From Nocardia suismassiliense (lineage in GTDB: Bacteria; Actinomycetota; Actinomycetes; Mycobacteriales; Mycobacteriaceae), in NCBI RefSeq assembly GCF_900269665.1, contig NZ_LT985361.1:3887982-3951981 (forward strand): 64,000 nt of DNA, written 5' to 3'. Positions 28,576 through 37,107 of this stretch are shown piece after piece. The translations under genes were made by a program, and so were the position numbers. How positions within the stretch are numbered: position 1 is the first letter of the stretch; each line of letters starts with the position of its first letter. The notes under the pieces are model-generated. The model was not told the origin of the DNA, searched no databases, and saw nothing but the letters and a program-made list of their open reading frames with translations.

Positions 28576-29799
28576 ATGTTTTGTCGGCTTTGTGATTCGG
28601 GCTTGGTGAGTGTGCTCGATCTGGGCGCTTGCCCACCTTGTGAGAAATTCTTAACGGCAGATGAACTCGATGAAGTGGAAATGAACTATCCATTGCATTT
28701 GAGATTGTGTGCAAGCTGCCTGCTGCTGCAGATTCCGGCCCTGATCACGCCGGAGGACACCTTCACCGAGTACGCCTACTTCTCCTCCTACTCCGACAGC
28801 TGGGTGCGGCACGCGAAGTCGTTCGTGGACCAGGCGGTTACGCGCTTCGAGCTCGGCGCGCGCTCGCTGGTGGTGGAGGTGGCCAGCAACGACGGCTATC
28901 TGCTGCAGCATGTGGTCGCCGCCGGCGTGCCGTGCCTGGGTATCGAACCGTCGGTGAACGTCGGCGCGGCGGCGCGGGAGCGGGGGGTCCCGACGGTCAC
29001 CACGTTCCTGGACGAGGAATCGGCTGCGAAGATCCGCGCCGAGCATGGACCCGCGGATCTGGTGGTCGCCAACAACGTTTACGCCCACATCCCGGATCTG
29101 CTCGGCTTCACCCGATCGCTGCGCGAAATGCTGGCCGATGACGGATGGCTCGCCATCGAGGTGCACCACGCGCTGAACCTGGTGCGGCTCGGCCAGTTCG
29201 ACACCATCTACCACGAGCACTTCCAGTACTACACGGTGCTCTCCGCCCAGCGTGCGCTCGCCACCGCGGGCCTGAGCGTGGTCGACGTCGAACACCTGAC
29301 CACCCACGGTGGGTCGATCCGGATCTGGGCCCGGCCGGATCCGGTCGCCTTACCCGGTCGCCGGGTCACCGCGGCCCTCGCGGAGGAAGCCGCAGCCGGA
29401 TTGCACGAGGTCGGCGGCTACTTGTCGCTGCGTCCGCGCACCGAGGTGGTCCGCCACGACCTGCTTCGTTTCCTGCTCGACGCCCGCGACAAAGGAAAAC
29501 GGGTCGTCGGCTACGGCGCACCGGGTAAGGGCAACACCCTGCTCAACTACTGCGGTATCCGGGCCGACCTGCTCGAGTACACCGTCGACCGCAACCCTTA
29601 CAAGCACGGCCGATTCACCCCGGGCACCCGGATCCCGATCCACCCGCCCGAGCGCATCGACACCGACAAACCCGATGTCGTCCTGGTGCTGCCCTGGAAT
29701 CTCGAGACCGAGCTCACCGCCCAGCTGCGCCACATCGGCGACTGGGGCGGCGAACTCGTCTACCCACTGCCCACCCTGCATACTGCGGAGCTCTCATGA
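28576..29799 (+). CDS. SAM-dependent C-methyltransferase family protein (sugar or related)
   Basis: 407 residues with three parts: an N-terminal zinc-binding module (CRLCDSG, PPCEKF, CASCLL), a SAM-binding domain (VVEVASNDGYLLQHVVAAG) and a C-terminal domain (YGAPGKGNTLLNYCGI) typical of Methyltransf_13/12/14 enzymes. Characterised relatives add a methyl group to carbon 3 or 5 of NDP-keto sugars. ATG 28576 has GGGAG 5 nt upstream. The stop overlaps the next start (ATGA). First gene of the + strand polysaccharide run. Confidence 0.9.
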   Translation: MFCRLCDSGLVSVLDLGACPPCEKFLTADELDEVEMNYPLHLRLCASCLLLQIPALITPEDTFTEYAYFSSYSDSWVRHAKSFVDQAVTRFELGARSLVVEVASNDGYLLQHVVAAGVPCLGIEPSVNVGAAARERGVPTVTTFLDEESAAKIRAEHGPADLVVANNVYAHIPDLLGFTRSLREMLADDGWLAIEVHHALNLVRLGQFDTIYHEHFQYYTVLSAQRALATAGLSVVDVEHLTTHGGSIRIWARPDPVALPGRRVTAALAEEAAAGLHEVGGYLSLRPRTEVVRHDLLRFLLDARDKGKRVVGYGAPGKGNTLLNYCGIRADLLEYTVDRNPYKHGRFTPGTRIPIHPPERIDTDKPDVVLVLPWNLETELTAQLRHIGDWGGELVYPLPTLHTAELS

Positions 29800-30593
29800 A
29801 GGTTGTCCTGTTCTGTGGTGGTTACGGCATGCGCATGCGTAACGGCACCGACGATGCGATCCCCAAACCCATGCAGATGGTCGGGCCACGCCCGCTGATC
29901 TGGCACGTCATGCGCTACTACGCGCACTACGGGCACAAGGAATTCATCCTGTGCCTCGGCTACGGCGCCGCCCACATCAAGAACTACTTCCTGACCTATC
30001 AGGAGTCGGTCTCCAACGATTTCGTCATCCGCGACGGACAGGTCGAGCTGCTGCAATCCGACATCAGCGACTGGACCATCACCTTCGTCGACACCGGCGT
30101 CGACTCCGCCATCGGGGAACGGCTGCGCCGAGTCCGCGGGCATCTGGACGGCGAGCAGCATTTCCTCGCGAACTACGCCGACGTCCTCACCGACGCGCCA
30201 CTGGATCGCATGATCGATACGTTCACCGCGACCGGCGCGGCGGCATCGATGCTGATCGTGCCGCCGCAGTCGTCGTTCCACTGCGTGGACATCAACGACG
30301 CGGGCGAGGTCGAGAACATCACACCCGTTGCGCGACTACCGATCTGGGAAAACGGCGGCTATTTCGTGCTGACCCCCGAGGTCTTCGACCTGCTTCCGCC
30401 CGGCGGCGATCTGGTCGAAGACGCCTGCGGCGCGCTGGCGAGCCAGGGCAGACTCTTCGGTTACCGGCACCTCGGATTCTGGAAGCCCGCCGACACCTTC
30501 AAAGAACGCGCCGAGCTAGACGACGGCTACCACCGCGGTGACCGCCCCTGGATGATCTGGGAAAACAGCGACACCCTCGAGGCGGTGTCGTGA
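29796..30593 (+). CDS. Glucose-1-phosphate cytidylyltransferase-like nucleotidyltransferase
   Basis: 265 residues. The nucleotide motif is LFCGGYGMRMRNGT followed by IPKPMQMVGPRPLIWHVMRY; GFWKPADTFKERAELDD closes the protein. This is closest to RfbF-type enzymes, which make CDP-glucose from CTP and glucose-1-phosphate. However, the usual partner CDP-glucose 4,6-dehydratase is not recognisable in this window, so the exact nucleotide sugar is uncertain. ATGA and GTGA overlaps join it to both neighbours. Confidence 0.88.
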   Translation: MKVVLFCGGYGMRMRNGTDDAIPKPMQMVGPRPLIWHVMRYYAHYGHKEFILCLGYGAAHIKNYFLTYQESVSNDFVIRDGQVELLQSDISDWTITFVDTGVDSAIGERLRRVRGHLDGEQHFLANYADVLTDAPLDRMIDTFTATGAAASMLIVPPQSSFHCVDINDAGEVENITPVARLPIWENGGYFVLTPEVFDLLPPGGDLVEDACGALASQGRLFGYRHLGFWKPADTFKERAELDDGYHRGDRPWMIWENSDTLEAVS

Positions 30594-31240
30594 AAGTGCT
30601 GTCACCGGAACGGATCAGCGAGGTCGCGGTGCTCGGCGCACACTGCGACGACATCGCGATCGGCCTCGGCGGGACGCTGCTCACCCTGGTGAAAAGCGTT
30701 CCGGCACTGAGGGTTCGAGCTCTGGTACTCAGCGGGGCGGGCACCCGCCGGGAAATCGAGGAACGCAGGGCACTCGAGGCGTTCTGCGGTACCGCGACCG
30801 TCGAGCTCACCGTATTGGATGTGCCGGACGGCCGCGCGCCCGCGCATGCGGATCGGATCAAGGACGAGGTGGCTGCCCTGCGCCGCCGCTGCGATCCCGA
30901 TCTCGTGTTCGCCCCGCACCGGGGCGATGCGCACCAGGATCACCGGCTGCTCGCCGAACTCGTGCCCACCGAATTCCGGGACCACCTGACCCTCGGCTAC
31001 GAGATTCTCAAGTGGGAGACCGATACCCCACGGCCGACCGTTTTTCATCCGCTGCCGCCGGGTGTCGCCGAGGAAAAGGCTCGGCTGCTGCTGAAACATT
31101 ATCCCTCGCAACAGGATCGGGACTGGTTCGACGAACGCGCCTTCCTCGCGTCGGCGCGGCTACGTGGCGTCCAGTGCCGCGCCGAGTATGCCGAAGCGTT
31201 CGTGGTCGAGAAGGCCGTTGTCGGCTTCGGAGGTGTGTGA
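30590..31240 (+). CDS. PIG-L family deacetylase
   Basis: 216 residues. The zinc-binding motif GAHCDDIAIGLGGTL (AHxDD) and the second-site HQDHR are intact. PIG-L/LmbE enzymes remove N-acetyl groups from sugars such as GlcNAc derivatives. In this operon it probably deacetylates a sugar intermediate, creating a free amine. It overlaps the preceding gene by GTGA. Confidence 0.9.
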   Translation: MKVLSPERISEVAVLGAHCDDIAIGLGGTLLTLVKSVPALRVRALVLSGAGTRREIEERRALEAFCGTATVELTVLDVPDGRAPAHADRIKDEVAALRRRCDPDLVFAPHRGDAHQDHRLLAELVPTEFRDHLTLGYEILKWETDTPRPTVFHPLPPGVAEEKARLLLKHYPSQQDRDWFDERAFLASARLRGVQCRAEYAEAFVVEKAVVGFGGV

Positions 31241-31242
31241 AG

Positions 31243-32271
31243 ATGCGTGTGCTCGTCACCGGCCATCAGGGCTATCTCGGCACTGTTCTGGTGCCCGTGC
31301 TGCAGGCCGAAGGGCATCGGGTGACAGGCCTGGACATCGGCTACTTCGCCGACTGCGTACTCGGTACCGCGCCGGATGACCCGCCCGGCTTCGCCGTGGA
31401 CCTGCGCGAGGTCACGGCCGATCAGCTCGCCGGATTCGACGCGGTCGTTCATCTCGCCGCCCTGTCCAACGATCCCCTGGGCGCGCTCGCGCCCCAGATC
31501 ACCCATGACATCAACCACCACGCCTCGGTGCGGCTGGCCCGGCTGGCCAAGCTGGCCGGGGTGCGCCGGTTCCTCTACGCCTCCACCTGCTCGGTGTACG
31601 GCGCGGCGGGCGATGAGCTGGTCACCGAGGACGCGCCGCTGCGGCCACTGACCCCCTACGCGGAGAGCAAGGTCCGAGTCGAGGACGATGTGCTCGCCCT
31701 GGCGGATTCCGGCTTCGCGCCGGTATTGCTGCGCAACGCAACGGCTTTCGGATTCTCGCCTCGGTTGCGGGCCGACATCGTGCTCAACAACCTCGTCGGG
31801 TACGCGGTGCTGACCGGCGAGGTGAAGGTGCTCTCGGATGGCACGCCGTGGCGGCCCCTGGTGCATGCCGAGGACATCGCGCGCGCCGTCGCGCGCTGCC
31901 TCGTCGCGCCTGTCGAGTCCATTCACGGCCAAGCGTACAACATCGGCACCGAGGTCAACAATCGCACCGTCGCCGAGATCGCGCAGGTCGTCGTCGATAC
32001 CGTGCCCGGCGCACGGCTGCACATCGCCGGGACGTCCGGCGCCGACTCGCGGTCCTACCGAGTCGACTTCGGCAAGGCGCGAACGGAATTGGGCTTCGAG
32101 GCGACGTGGACCATTGCGGACGGCGCCGCACAGCTCCACCGCGAATACGTCGCGCGTGGCCTCACCGCCGACGCGTTCTTTCAGAAGTTCACTCGGCTCG
32201 CGCGGTTGAACCTGCTGAAAGACACCGGGGTGCTGGACGATTCGCTGTACCGGGTCAGGATCGGTGCGTAG
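31243..32271 (+). CDS. NAD-dependent sugar epimerase/dehydratase (extended SDR)
   Basis: 342 residues. NAD motif VLVTGHQGYLGTVLVPVL; catalytic Ser/Thr and YxxxK in STCSVYGA and PYAESKVRVED; substrate-binding region RNATAFGFSPRLRADIVLN. Typical of NDP-sugar epimerases or 4,6-dehydratase relatives; exact specificity cannot be read. ATG 31243 is preferred over GTG 31237 because GGAGG ends 9 nt before it. Its 3' end overlaps the oppositely oriented RmlC-like gene by 17 bp. Confidence 0.9.
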   Translation: MRVLVTGHQGYLGTVLVPVLQAEGHRVTGLDIGYFADCVLGTAPDDPPGFAVDLREVTADQLAGFDAVVHLAALSNDPLGALAPQITHDINHHASVRLARLAKLAGVRRFLYASTCSVYGAAGDELVTEDAPLRPLTPYAESKVRVEDDVLALADSGFAPVLLRNATAFGFSPRLRADIVLNNLVGYAVLTGEVKVLSDGTPWRPLVHAEDIARAVARCLVAPVESIHGQAYNIGTEVNNRTVAEIAQVVVDTVPGARLHIAGTSGADSRSYRVDFGKARTELGFEATWTIADGAAQLHREYVARGLTADAFFQKFTRLARLNLLKDTGVLDDSLYRVRIGA

Positions 32272-32851
32272 CGTGCGGCAGCGCGGCGAGCAACTCGCGC
32301 CAACTCCCCGCGGCCGCGTCGCGGGGCGAGACCACCGTCACCGGTTCCGGCCAGTCGATGGCCAGGTCGGGGTCGTCGTAGGCGACGCCGATGTCCTGCG
32401 CCGGATCATGCGGCCGGTCGATCCGATAGCACACGTCGGCGACTTCGCTGAGGGCCTGGAATCCGTGCAGGAACCCCGGCGGTACGTACAGGTGCCGAAA
32501 GTCCTTGTCGTCCAGCAGGAATGCCTGCTGATGCCCGAAAGTCGGCGACTGCGGCCGGATATCGACCAGCACATCGTGCACGGCGCCGTGCGCGCACCGC
32601 ACCAGCTTCGCCTCGCCGGGACCGGATCGCCCGTGCATGCCGCGGATCACGCCACGCGCCGAACGGGATTGGGAGTCCTGGATGAACGCCGCCGCTGTCC
32701 CGGGTGTACCCAGGTAGTCGTCGAACTCGACGGCATCGAAGGTACGGGTGAACAGGCCTCGATCGTCGCGGAACGGCTCCGGGGTGAGAACCAGGACGTC
32801 GGCGAGGTCGGTCGGCTCGATGCGCACGACGCCATAGTGCCCCAGGATCAC
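32255..32851 (-). CDS. dTDP-4-dehydrorhamnose 3,5-epimerase (RmlC)-like protein
   Basis: 198-residue cupin. It has FRDDRGLFTRTFDAVEFDD, the catalytic-His region RGVIRGMH, KLVRCAHGAVHDVLVDIRP and VPPGFLHGFQALS. The segment where RmlC enzymes carry a catalytic Tyr pair (YY-x-P) reads RPHDPAQD instead, so 3,5-epimerisation may be altered or limited to one carbon. It is the only minus-strand gene inside the 18-kb + strand run, so it must have its own promoter in the region 32852-32901 or inside the next gene. Confidence 0.85.
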   Translation of the reverse strand: MILGHYGVVRIEPTDLADVLVLTPEPFRDDRGLFTRTFDAVEFDDYLGTPGTAAAFIQDSQSRSARGVIRGMHGRSGPGEAKLVRCAHGAVHDVLVDIRPQSPTFGHQQAFLLDDKDFRHLYVPPGFLHGFQALSEVADVCYRIDRPHDPAQDIGVAYDDPDLAIDWPEPVTVVSPRDAAAGSWRELLAALPHATHRS

Positions 32852-32901
32852 TCTGGTCCGCGAGCATACGGCGCGCTCCGCGCGTCGGTGGGCGGCCGTC
32901 G

Positions 32902-33999
32902 ATGAACGGCTGCCGAGCGTGCGGGAAGACCGACCTGCACCGAGTTCTCGACCTGGGCGCGATGCCCGCCGCCGATGACTTCCCGCCCGCCGAAACGCTC
33001 GTTCGGCCGGACGAGGCCGCGTATCCGCTGGCCATGGACCTGTGTGCGAGCTGCGGACTGGCGCAGCTAGCCGAGGACGACACCAATACTGCGGAACCGC
33101 GGGGTATCGAACCGCTGGCCCTGCGCGAGCAGGCCGCCGTCGCCGTCGCCCGCGTCCGGTCCGAGGGCTGGTTGTCCGGCGCGACGGTGCGTGAATTCGG
33201 CAGCCCGCACGGCGGCAGCTGGCTGCCCTGCTTGGCGGAGCACGGTTTCACCACAGTGGCGGAGCAAGCCGACGTCGTGCTCGACTGCTTCGGCATCATG
33301 CACGAACCCGACCAGCGCGCCGCGTTCACGCTACGAGCTGAGGCCACCGCGCCCGGCGGCGTGCTGCTGCTGCAGTTCCACTCGCTGCACGCGATCGTCC
33401 GGAAAGCACAGTGGAATGCCCTGCGGCACGGTCACTTCGCCTACTACTCGTTGACGACGCTGCGGTGGTTGCTGCATGAGGCCGGGATGAGCGTAGCGAC
33501 CGCATGGGAGTTCGATCTGTACGGCGGCACCGTGCTGGTCGCGGCTGTGCACGGTGTACGGGAGCCGGATGCGGCGGTGCGGGCCATGCTCGCCGCGGAA
33601 GCCGGAATCACCGATCCGGTGGTGGTCGGGCAGTTGCAGTCGGCCGCCGACCGGCACGCGGATTCGCTGCGCCGCCGACTCGAGCACGAAAGTGCCGGTG
33701 GCCGAGTAGTTTACGCCTATGGTGCGGCGTCCCGAGCGGTCGCGTTGTTCGGCCGCGCAGGTATCCACCGCGGGCTGGTGCGCGCGGTCGCCGACGCGTC
33801 ACCCGCCAAGCAGGGCAGGCGGATGCCGGGTACCGATGTCCCGATCGTCTCGCCGTCGCAGTTGGTGCTGGCGCGCCCCGATCGAGTGCTGCTGACCCTG
33901 CCGGATCTGCTGCCGGAGCTCGAAGCCCGTTTCCCGGAACTGTCCGGCCGCTGGATGTCCGCCGAGTACGACCGACCTGCTGAGGGATTGCACCGATGA
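32902..33999 (+). CDS. C-methyltransferase-family protein with degenerate SAM site
   Basis: 365 residues, same architecture as the gene at 28576: zinc module (CRACGK, CASCGL), central domain and C-terminal YGAASRAVALFGRAGI. The SAM-binding loop, VASNDGYLL in the active relative, is here FGSPHGGSWL, and the central domain is about 40 residues shorter. It may be inactive as a methyltransferase, or a partner or altered enzyme. ATGA overlap with the following glycosyltransferase. Confidence 0.82.
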   Translation: MNGCRACGKTDLHRVLDLGAMPAADDFPPAETLVRPDEAAYPLAMDLCASCGLAQLAEDDTNTAEPRGIEPLALREQAAVAVARVRSEGWLSGATVREFGSPHGGSWLPCLAEHGFTTVAEQADVVLDCFGIMHEPDQRAAFTLRAEATAPGGVLLLQFHSLHAIVRKAQWNALRHGHFAYYSLTTLRWLLHEAGMSVATAWEFDLYGGTVLVAAVHGVREPDAAVRAMLAAEAGITDPVVVGQLQSAADRHADSLRRRLEHESAGGRVVYAYGAASRAVALFGRAGIHRGLVRAVADASPAKQGRRMPGTDVPIVSPSQLVLARPDRVLLTLPDLLPELEARFPELSGRWMSAEYDRPAEGLHR

Positions 34000-34850
34000 C
34001 CGACCTGTCCATTTGCGTGCCCGCCTACAACGCGGGCCGAACCCTGGCGGCGACCATGCGGTCGATTCTCGATCAGGATCTCGAGCTCGAACTCGTCGTG
34101 CTGGACAACGCCAGCTCGGACGAGACGCAGGCTATCGCGAGGTCCTTCGACGATCCGCGGGTGCGGATCTTCCGCAACGACGTGCTGCTCCCGATCGGCG
34201 ACAACTGGAATGCCGCCATCCATCACTCGACCGGGCGGTTGGTGAAGGTGGTGTGCGCCGACGACGTCCTGCTGCCGGGATCCCTTGGCGCACAGCTCGA
34301 TGTCATGGCCGATGCCGGGATCTCTATCAGCTCCGCCAAGTTTCAGGTGATCGATGAAGGCGGGACCGTGGTCGAGTCGGGATTGGGCCTGCCCGGCCTG
34401 GTGGGCACGCACCCCGCACGCGCGGTACTGCGCACGATCGTGCGGGAGGGCCCCGCCGAATTCGGCCCGACCGCGGCGGCGATGTTTCGCCGCGAGCACT
34501 TCGATCGAGTCGGCGGCATCCGGGGCGACCTGGTGTTCCCGATGGACGTAGACCTCTTCGCCCGTATCGCGTCGATCGGCCAGTTCTTCGGCATGGCGGG
34601 AGTCCTTGCCGCCTGGCGTGATTCGACGTTCAACCTGTGCAGCCAGACCTCGACGGTCAGCAAACTGGTCGAGCTGTTCCGCTTTCATCACCGGATCGCG
34701 GGCGAGTACCCACAGCACATCGGCTACCGCGATGTGCTGGCCGCCGACGGGCGCCTGCTGCGGACCGCCCTGCACCGGGCGAATGTGCGGGCTCGGGCGG
34801 TGACCGGTGACGTCGTCGGCCGGACCCACTTCGGCAGGAGACGCACATGA
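33996..34850 (+). CDS. Family 2 glycosyltransferase
   Basis: 284 residues of GT-A fold. LSICVPAYNAGRTLAATMRS opens the nucleotide-binding domain, VVLDNASSDET follows, and the metal-binding acidic pair is in VVCADDVLLPGS. It transfers a sugar from a nucleotide donor to the lipid-linked repeat unit in the cytoplasm. Overlaps both neighbours by ATGA. Confidence 0.92.
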   Translation: MTDLSICVPAYNAGRTLAATMRSILDQDLELELVVLDNASSDETQAIARSFDDPRVRIFRNDVLLPIGDNWNAAIHHSTGRLVKVVCADDVLLPGSLGAQLDVMADAGISISSAKFQVIDEGGTVVESGLGLPGLVGTHPARAVLRTIVREGPAEFGPTAAAMFRREHFDRVGGIRGDLVFPMDVDLFARIASIGQFFGMAGVLAAWRDSTFNLCSQTSTVSKLVELFRFHHRIAGEYPQHIGYRDVLAADGRLLRTALHRANVRARAVTGDVVGRTHFGRRRT

Positions 34851-35962
34851 CCGGGCACGCTGAGCCGGTCAACGTCCACATGACCGGGGCCGAATGGTTC
34901 GGATCGACACCGGGTGGCCTCAACCGGTACTTCACCGATCTGTTCGCCGCTTTGCGGCAGCATCCCGGCACGAAGGTGTCCGCGGCGGCGTTCGGCGACC
35001 CGCCACCCGGTGGCCGATCGTGGGGGCCGATCGGGGGCTCCACGCTGCACCGTGTGCGCAGGTCGGTCATGGCGGGCCATGGCACCGCGTGGGGAGGCAC
35101 CGCACGCCCCGCGATTCTCGATCGGCACTTCTGCCTGTACGGACCCTCGAAAGTTGGTGCACAACAGGGTAATCGGCTGGTCGTGCACTTCCACGGTCCG
35201 TGGGCGGCGGAGAGCCGGATGGCAGGCGCAGCCGAAGTGGTCGCGCGGGCCAAGTATCTCGTGGAGCGGGTCCGTTATGCGGGGGCGGAGCGATTCGTGG
35301 TGCTGTCCCAGCACTTTCGCGATGCGCTGGTGACGGACTATCGAGTGCCCGCGGAGCGGATCGAAATCATTGCGCCGGGTGTCGATCTCGATCGATTCGC
35401 CGCGGCGCCGCGGCCCGACGGAACAAACGAACGCGTCGTACTGTGCATCCGCCGGCTCGAGCGCCGAATGGGCATCGATCGACTGATCCAGTGCTGGCCC
35501 GCAGTGCTGTCCGCGCACCCCGGCACCAGGCTGATGATCATCGGAACGGGTAGCGCCGAGTCGGAACTGCGCGCGCAGGTTCGGTCGAGTGGACTGCAGC
35601 GAGCCATCAGCTTCGAAGGCCGGGTCGCCGATGACCTGCTGGCCGCGCGGTACGCGCAGGCCGACTGCACGGTGGTGCCGTCGGTGGCTTTGGAGGGATT
35701 CGGGCTGATCGCCCTCGAATCTTTGGCCAGCGGGCGAGCGCCGATCGTCACCGATTGTGGCGGGCTGCCCGATTCGGTGCGCGGACTGGATCCGTCGTTG
35801 ATCGTGCCCGCCGGTGATGTCGAGGCGCTCGCGGCGCGCATCGTCGCGGCCTTGGACGGCGCGGGGCCTACGCCGGACCGCTGCCGCGCGCACGCCGAGT
35901 TGTTCTCCTGGGCGGCGGCCGCCGCCCGGCACCACGCGCTGTACACGGAGTTACGCGGATGA
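34847..35962 (+). CDS. Family 4 glycosyltransferase
   Basis: 371 residues of GT-B fold. The acceptor domain starts with HMTGAEWFGSTPGGLNRYF; the donor domain has VLCIRRLERRMGIDRLI and the E-x7-E motif in LEGFGLIALESLASG followed by PIVTDCGGLPD. Retaining enzyme for polysaccharide assembly. ATGA overlaps on both sides. Confidence 0.93.
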   Translation: MTGHAEPVNVHMTGAEWFGSTPGGLNRYFTDLFAALRQHPGTKVSAAAFGDPPPGGRSWGPIGGSTLHRVRRSVMAGHGTAWGGTARPAILDRHFCLYGPSKVGAQQGNRLVVHFHGPWAAESRMAGAAEVVARAKYLVERVRYAGAERFVVLSQHFRDALVTDYRVPAERIEIIAPGVDLDRFAAAPRPDGTNERVVLCIRRLERRMGIDRLIQCWPAVLSAHPGTRLMIIGTGSAESELRAQVRSSGLQRAISFEGRVADDLLAARYAQADCTVVPSVALEGFGLIALESLASGRAPIVTDCGGLPDSVRGLDPSLIVPAGDVEALAARIVAALDGAGPTPDRCRAHAELFSWAAAAARHHALYTELRG

Positions 35963-37107
35963 TCCGCGCGCTGTTCCTCTCGCACACCGCGGCGCCGTCG
36001 GGGGCCGAGCTCGCCACCATGCGCCTGCTGTCGGCGCTGGATCCCGCGGCCGTCGAACCCGTGATGATGTTCACCGAGAACGGTCCGATGGTCCGCCGGT
36101 TCCGGGCTCGCGGTATCCGAACGCTGGTGCTGCCCAACCACTTCGACAGCCGTTCGATGACGATCGACGCGGCAGGTATCCGGCGTCTGGTCGTCGGCGG
36201 TATCGGGCTGGTGCGGTTGGGCTGCAGGCTCGGATCGAAGGCGCGCAGGCTCGAGGTCGACGTGCTGGTCGCGGGAAGTACCAAGGCCATGCTCATGGGT
36301 GCGGTGGCTGCCCGGCGGGCGCGCGTCCCGCTGATCTGGTCGGTGCACGACCGGATCTCGGCGCAATACTTCGGGCGCCTGCTCGCCGGGGTGATCCGGC
36401 TGCTCGGCTGGCTGGTCAGTGCCGGATATCTGGTCAACAGCCGGTCGACCGCGAGTTCGCTGATCACCCGGCGCAAGCCGCTGGCGGTCGTATACCCCGG
36501 TGTCGAGCTCGATCCCGCACCGGTCGCCGCCCGGTCGCCACAACGGCCGCCCGGCGAGGTGGTCGTCGCCGTGGTCGGCCGATTGACTCCGTGGAAGGGA
36601 CAGGACGTCTTCCTGCGCGCCATCGCGGCGGTGAAAGCCCGTCCGCGCCAAGTGTTCCTGGTCGGCGGCGCCTTCTTCGGCGAGGAGCCGTACCGGGCCG
36701 AGCTGACGCGCCTGGCCGACGTGCTGCGACTGGAGGTGACCTTCACCGGCCATGTCGAGGATCCGCGACGCTACCTGCGCCAGGCCGACATTCTGGTGCA
36801 CTGCTCGGTGCTGGCCGAACCCTTCGGTCAGGTCGTCGTCGAGGGGATGGCCGCGGGTTGTGCGGTGATCGCCACCCGGCCGGGCGGCCCCGCCGAAATC
36901 ATCGAGTCCGGCGTGCACGGCCTGCTGGTCGACGGGGGTGACACCGCGCAGCTCACCGCCGCGCTGGATACGCTCATCGCCGATCCCGCCCTGCGCAGCG
37001 AACTCGCCGCCTCGGGTGCGTCGGCGGCCCGCGCGTTCGACATCACCGAATCCGCGCGCATCGCCGCGGACTTCCTCACCTCGGTGGTGGAGGTGCGTCG
37101 TGGTTGA
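35959..37107 (+). CDS. Family 4 glycosyltransferase
   Basis: 382 residues of GT-B fold. N-terminal ALFLSHTAAPSGAELATMRL; donor-site motifs VAVVGRLTPWKGQDVFLRA and the E-x7-E pair in AEPFGQVVVEGMAAG, then TRPGGPAEII. Probably adds another residue of the repeat unit. Its last codons overlap the flippase gene by 8 bp. Confidence 0.93.
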   Translation: MIRALFLSHTAAPSGAELATMRLLSALDPAAVEPVMMFTENGPMVRRFRARGIRTLVLPNHFDSRSMTIDAAGIRRLVVGGIGLVRLGCRLGSKARRLEVDVLVAGSTKAMLMGAVAARRARVPLIWSVHDRISAQYFGRLLAGVIRLLGWLVSAGYLVNSRSTASSLITRRKPLAVVYPGVELDPAPVAARSPQRPPGEVVVAVVGRLTPWKGQDVFLRAIAAVKARPRQVFLVGGAFFGEEPYRAELTRLADVLRLEVTFTGHVEDPRRYLRQADILVHCSVLAEPFGQVVVEGMAAGCAVIATRPGGPAEIIESGVHGLLVDGGDTAQLTAALDTLIADPALRSELAASGASAARAFDITESARIAADFLTSVVEVRRG

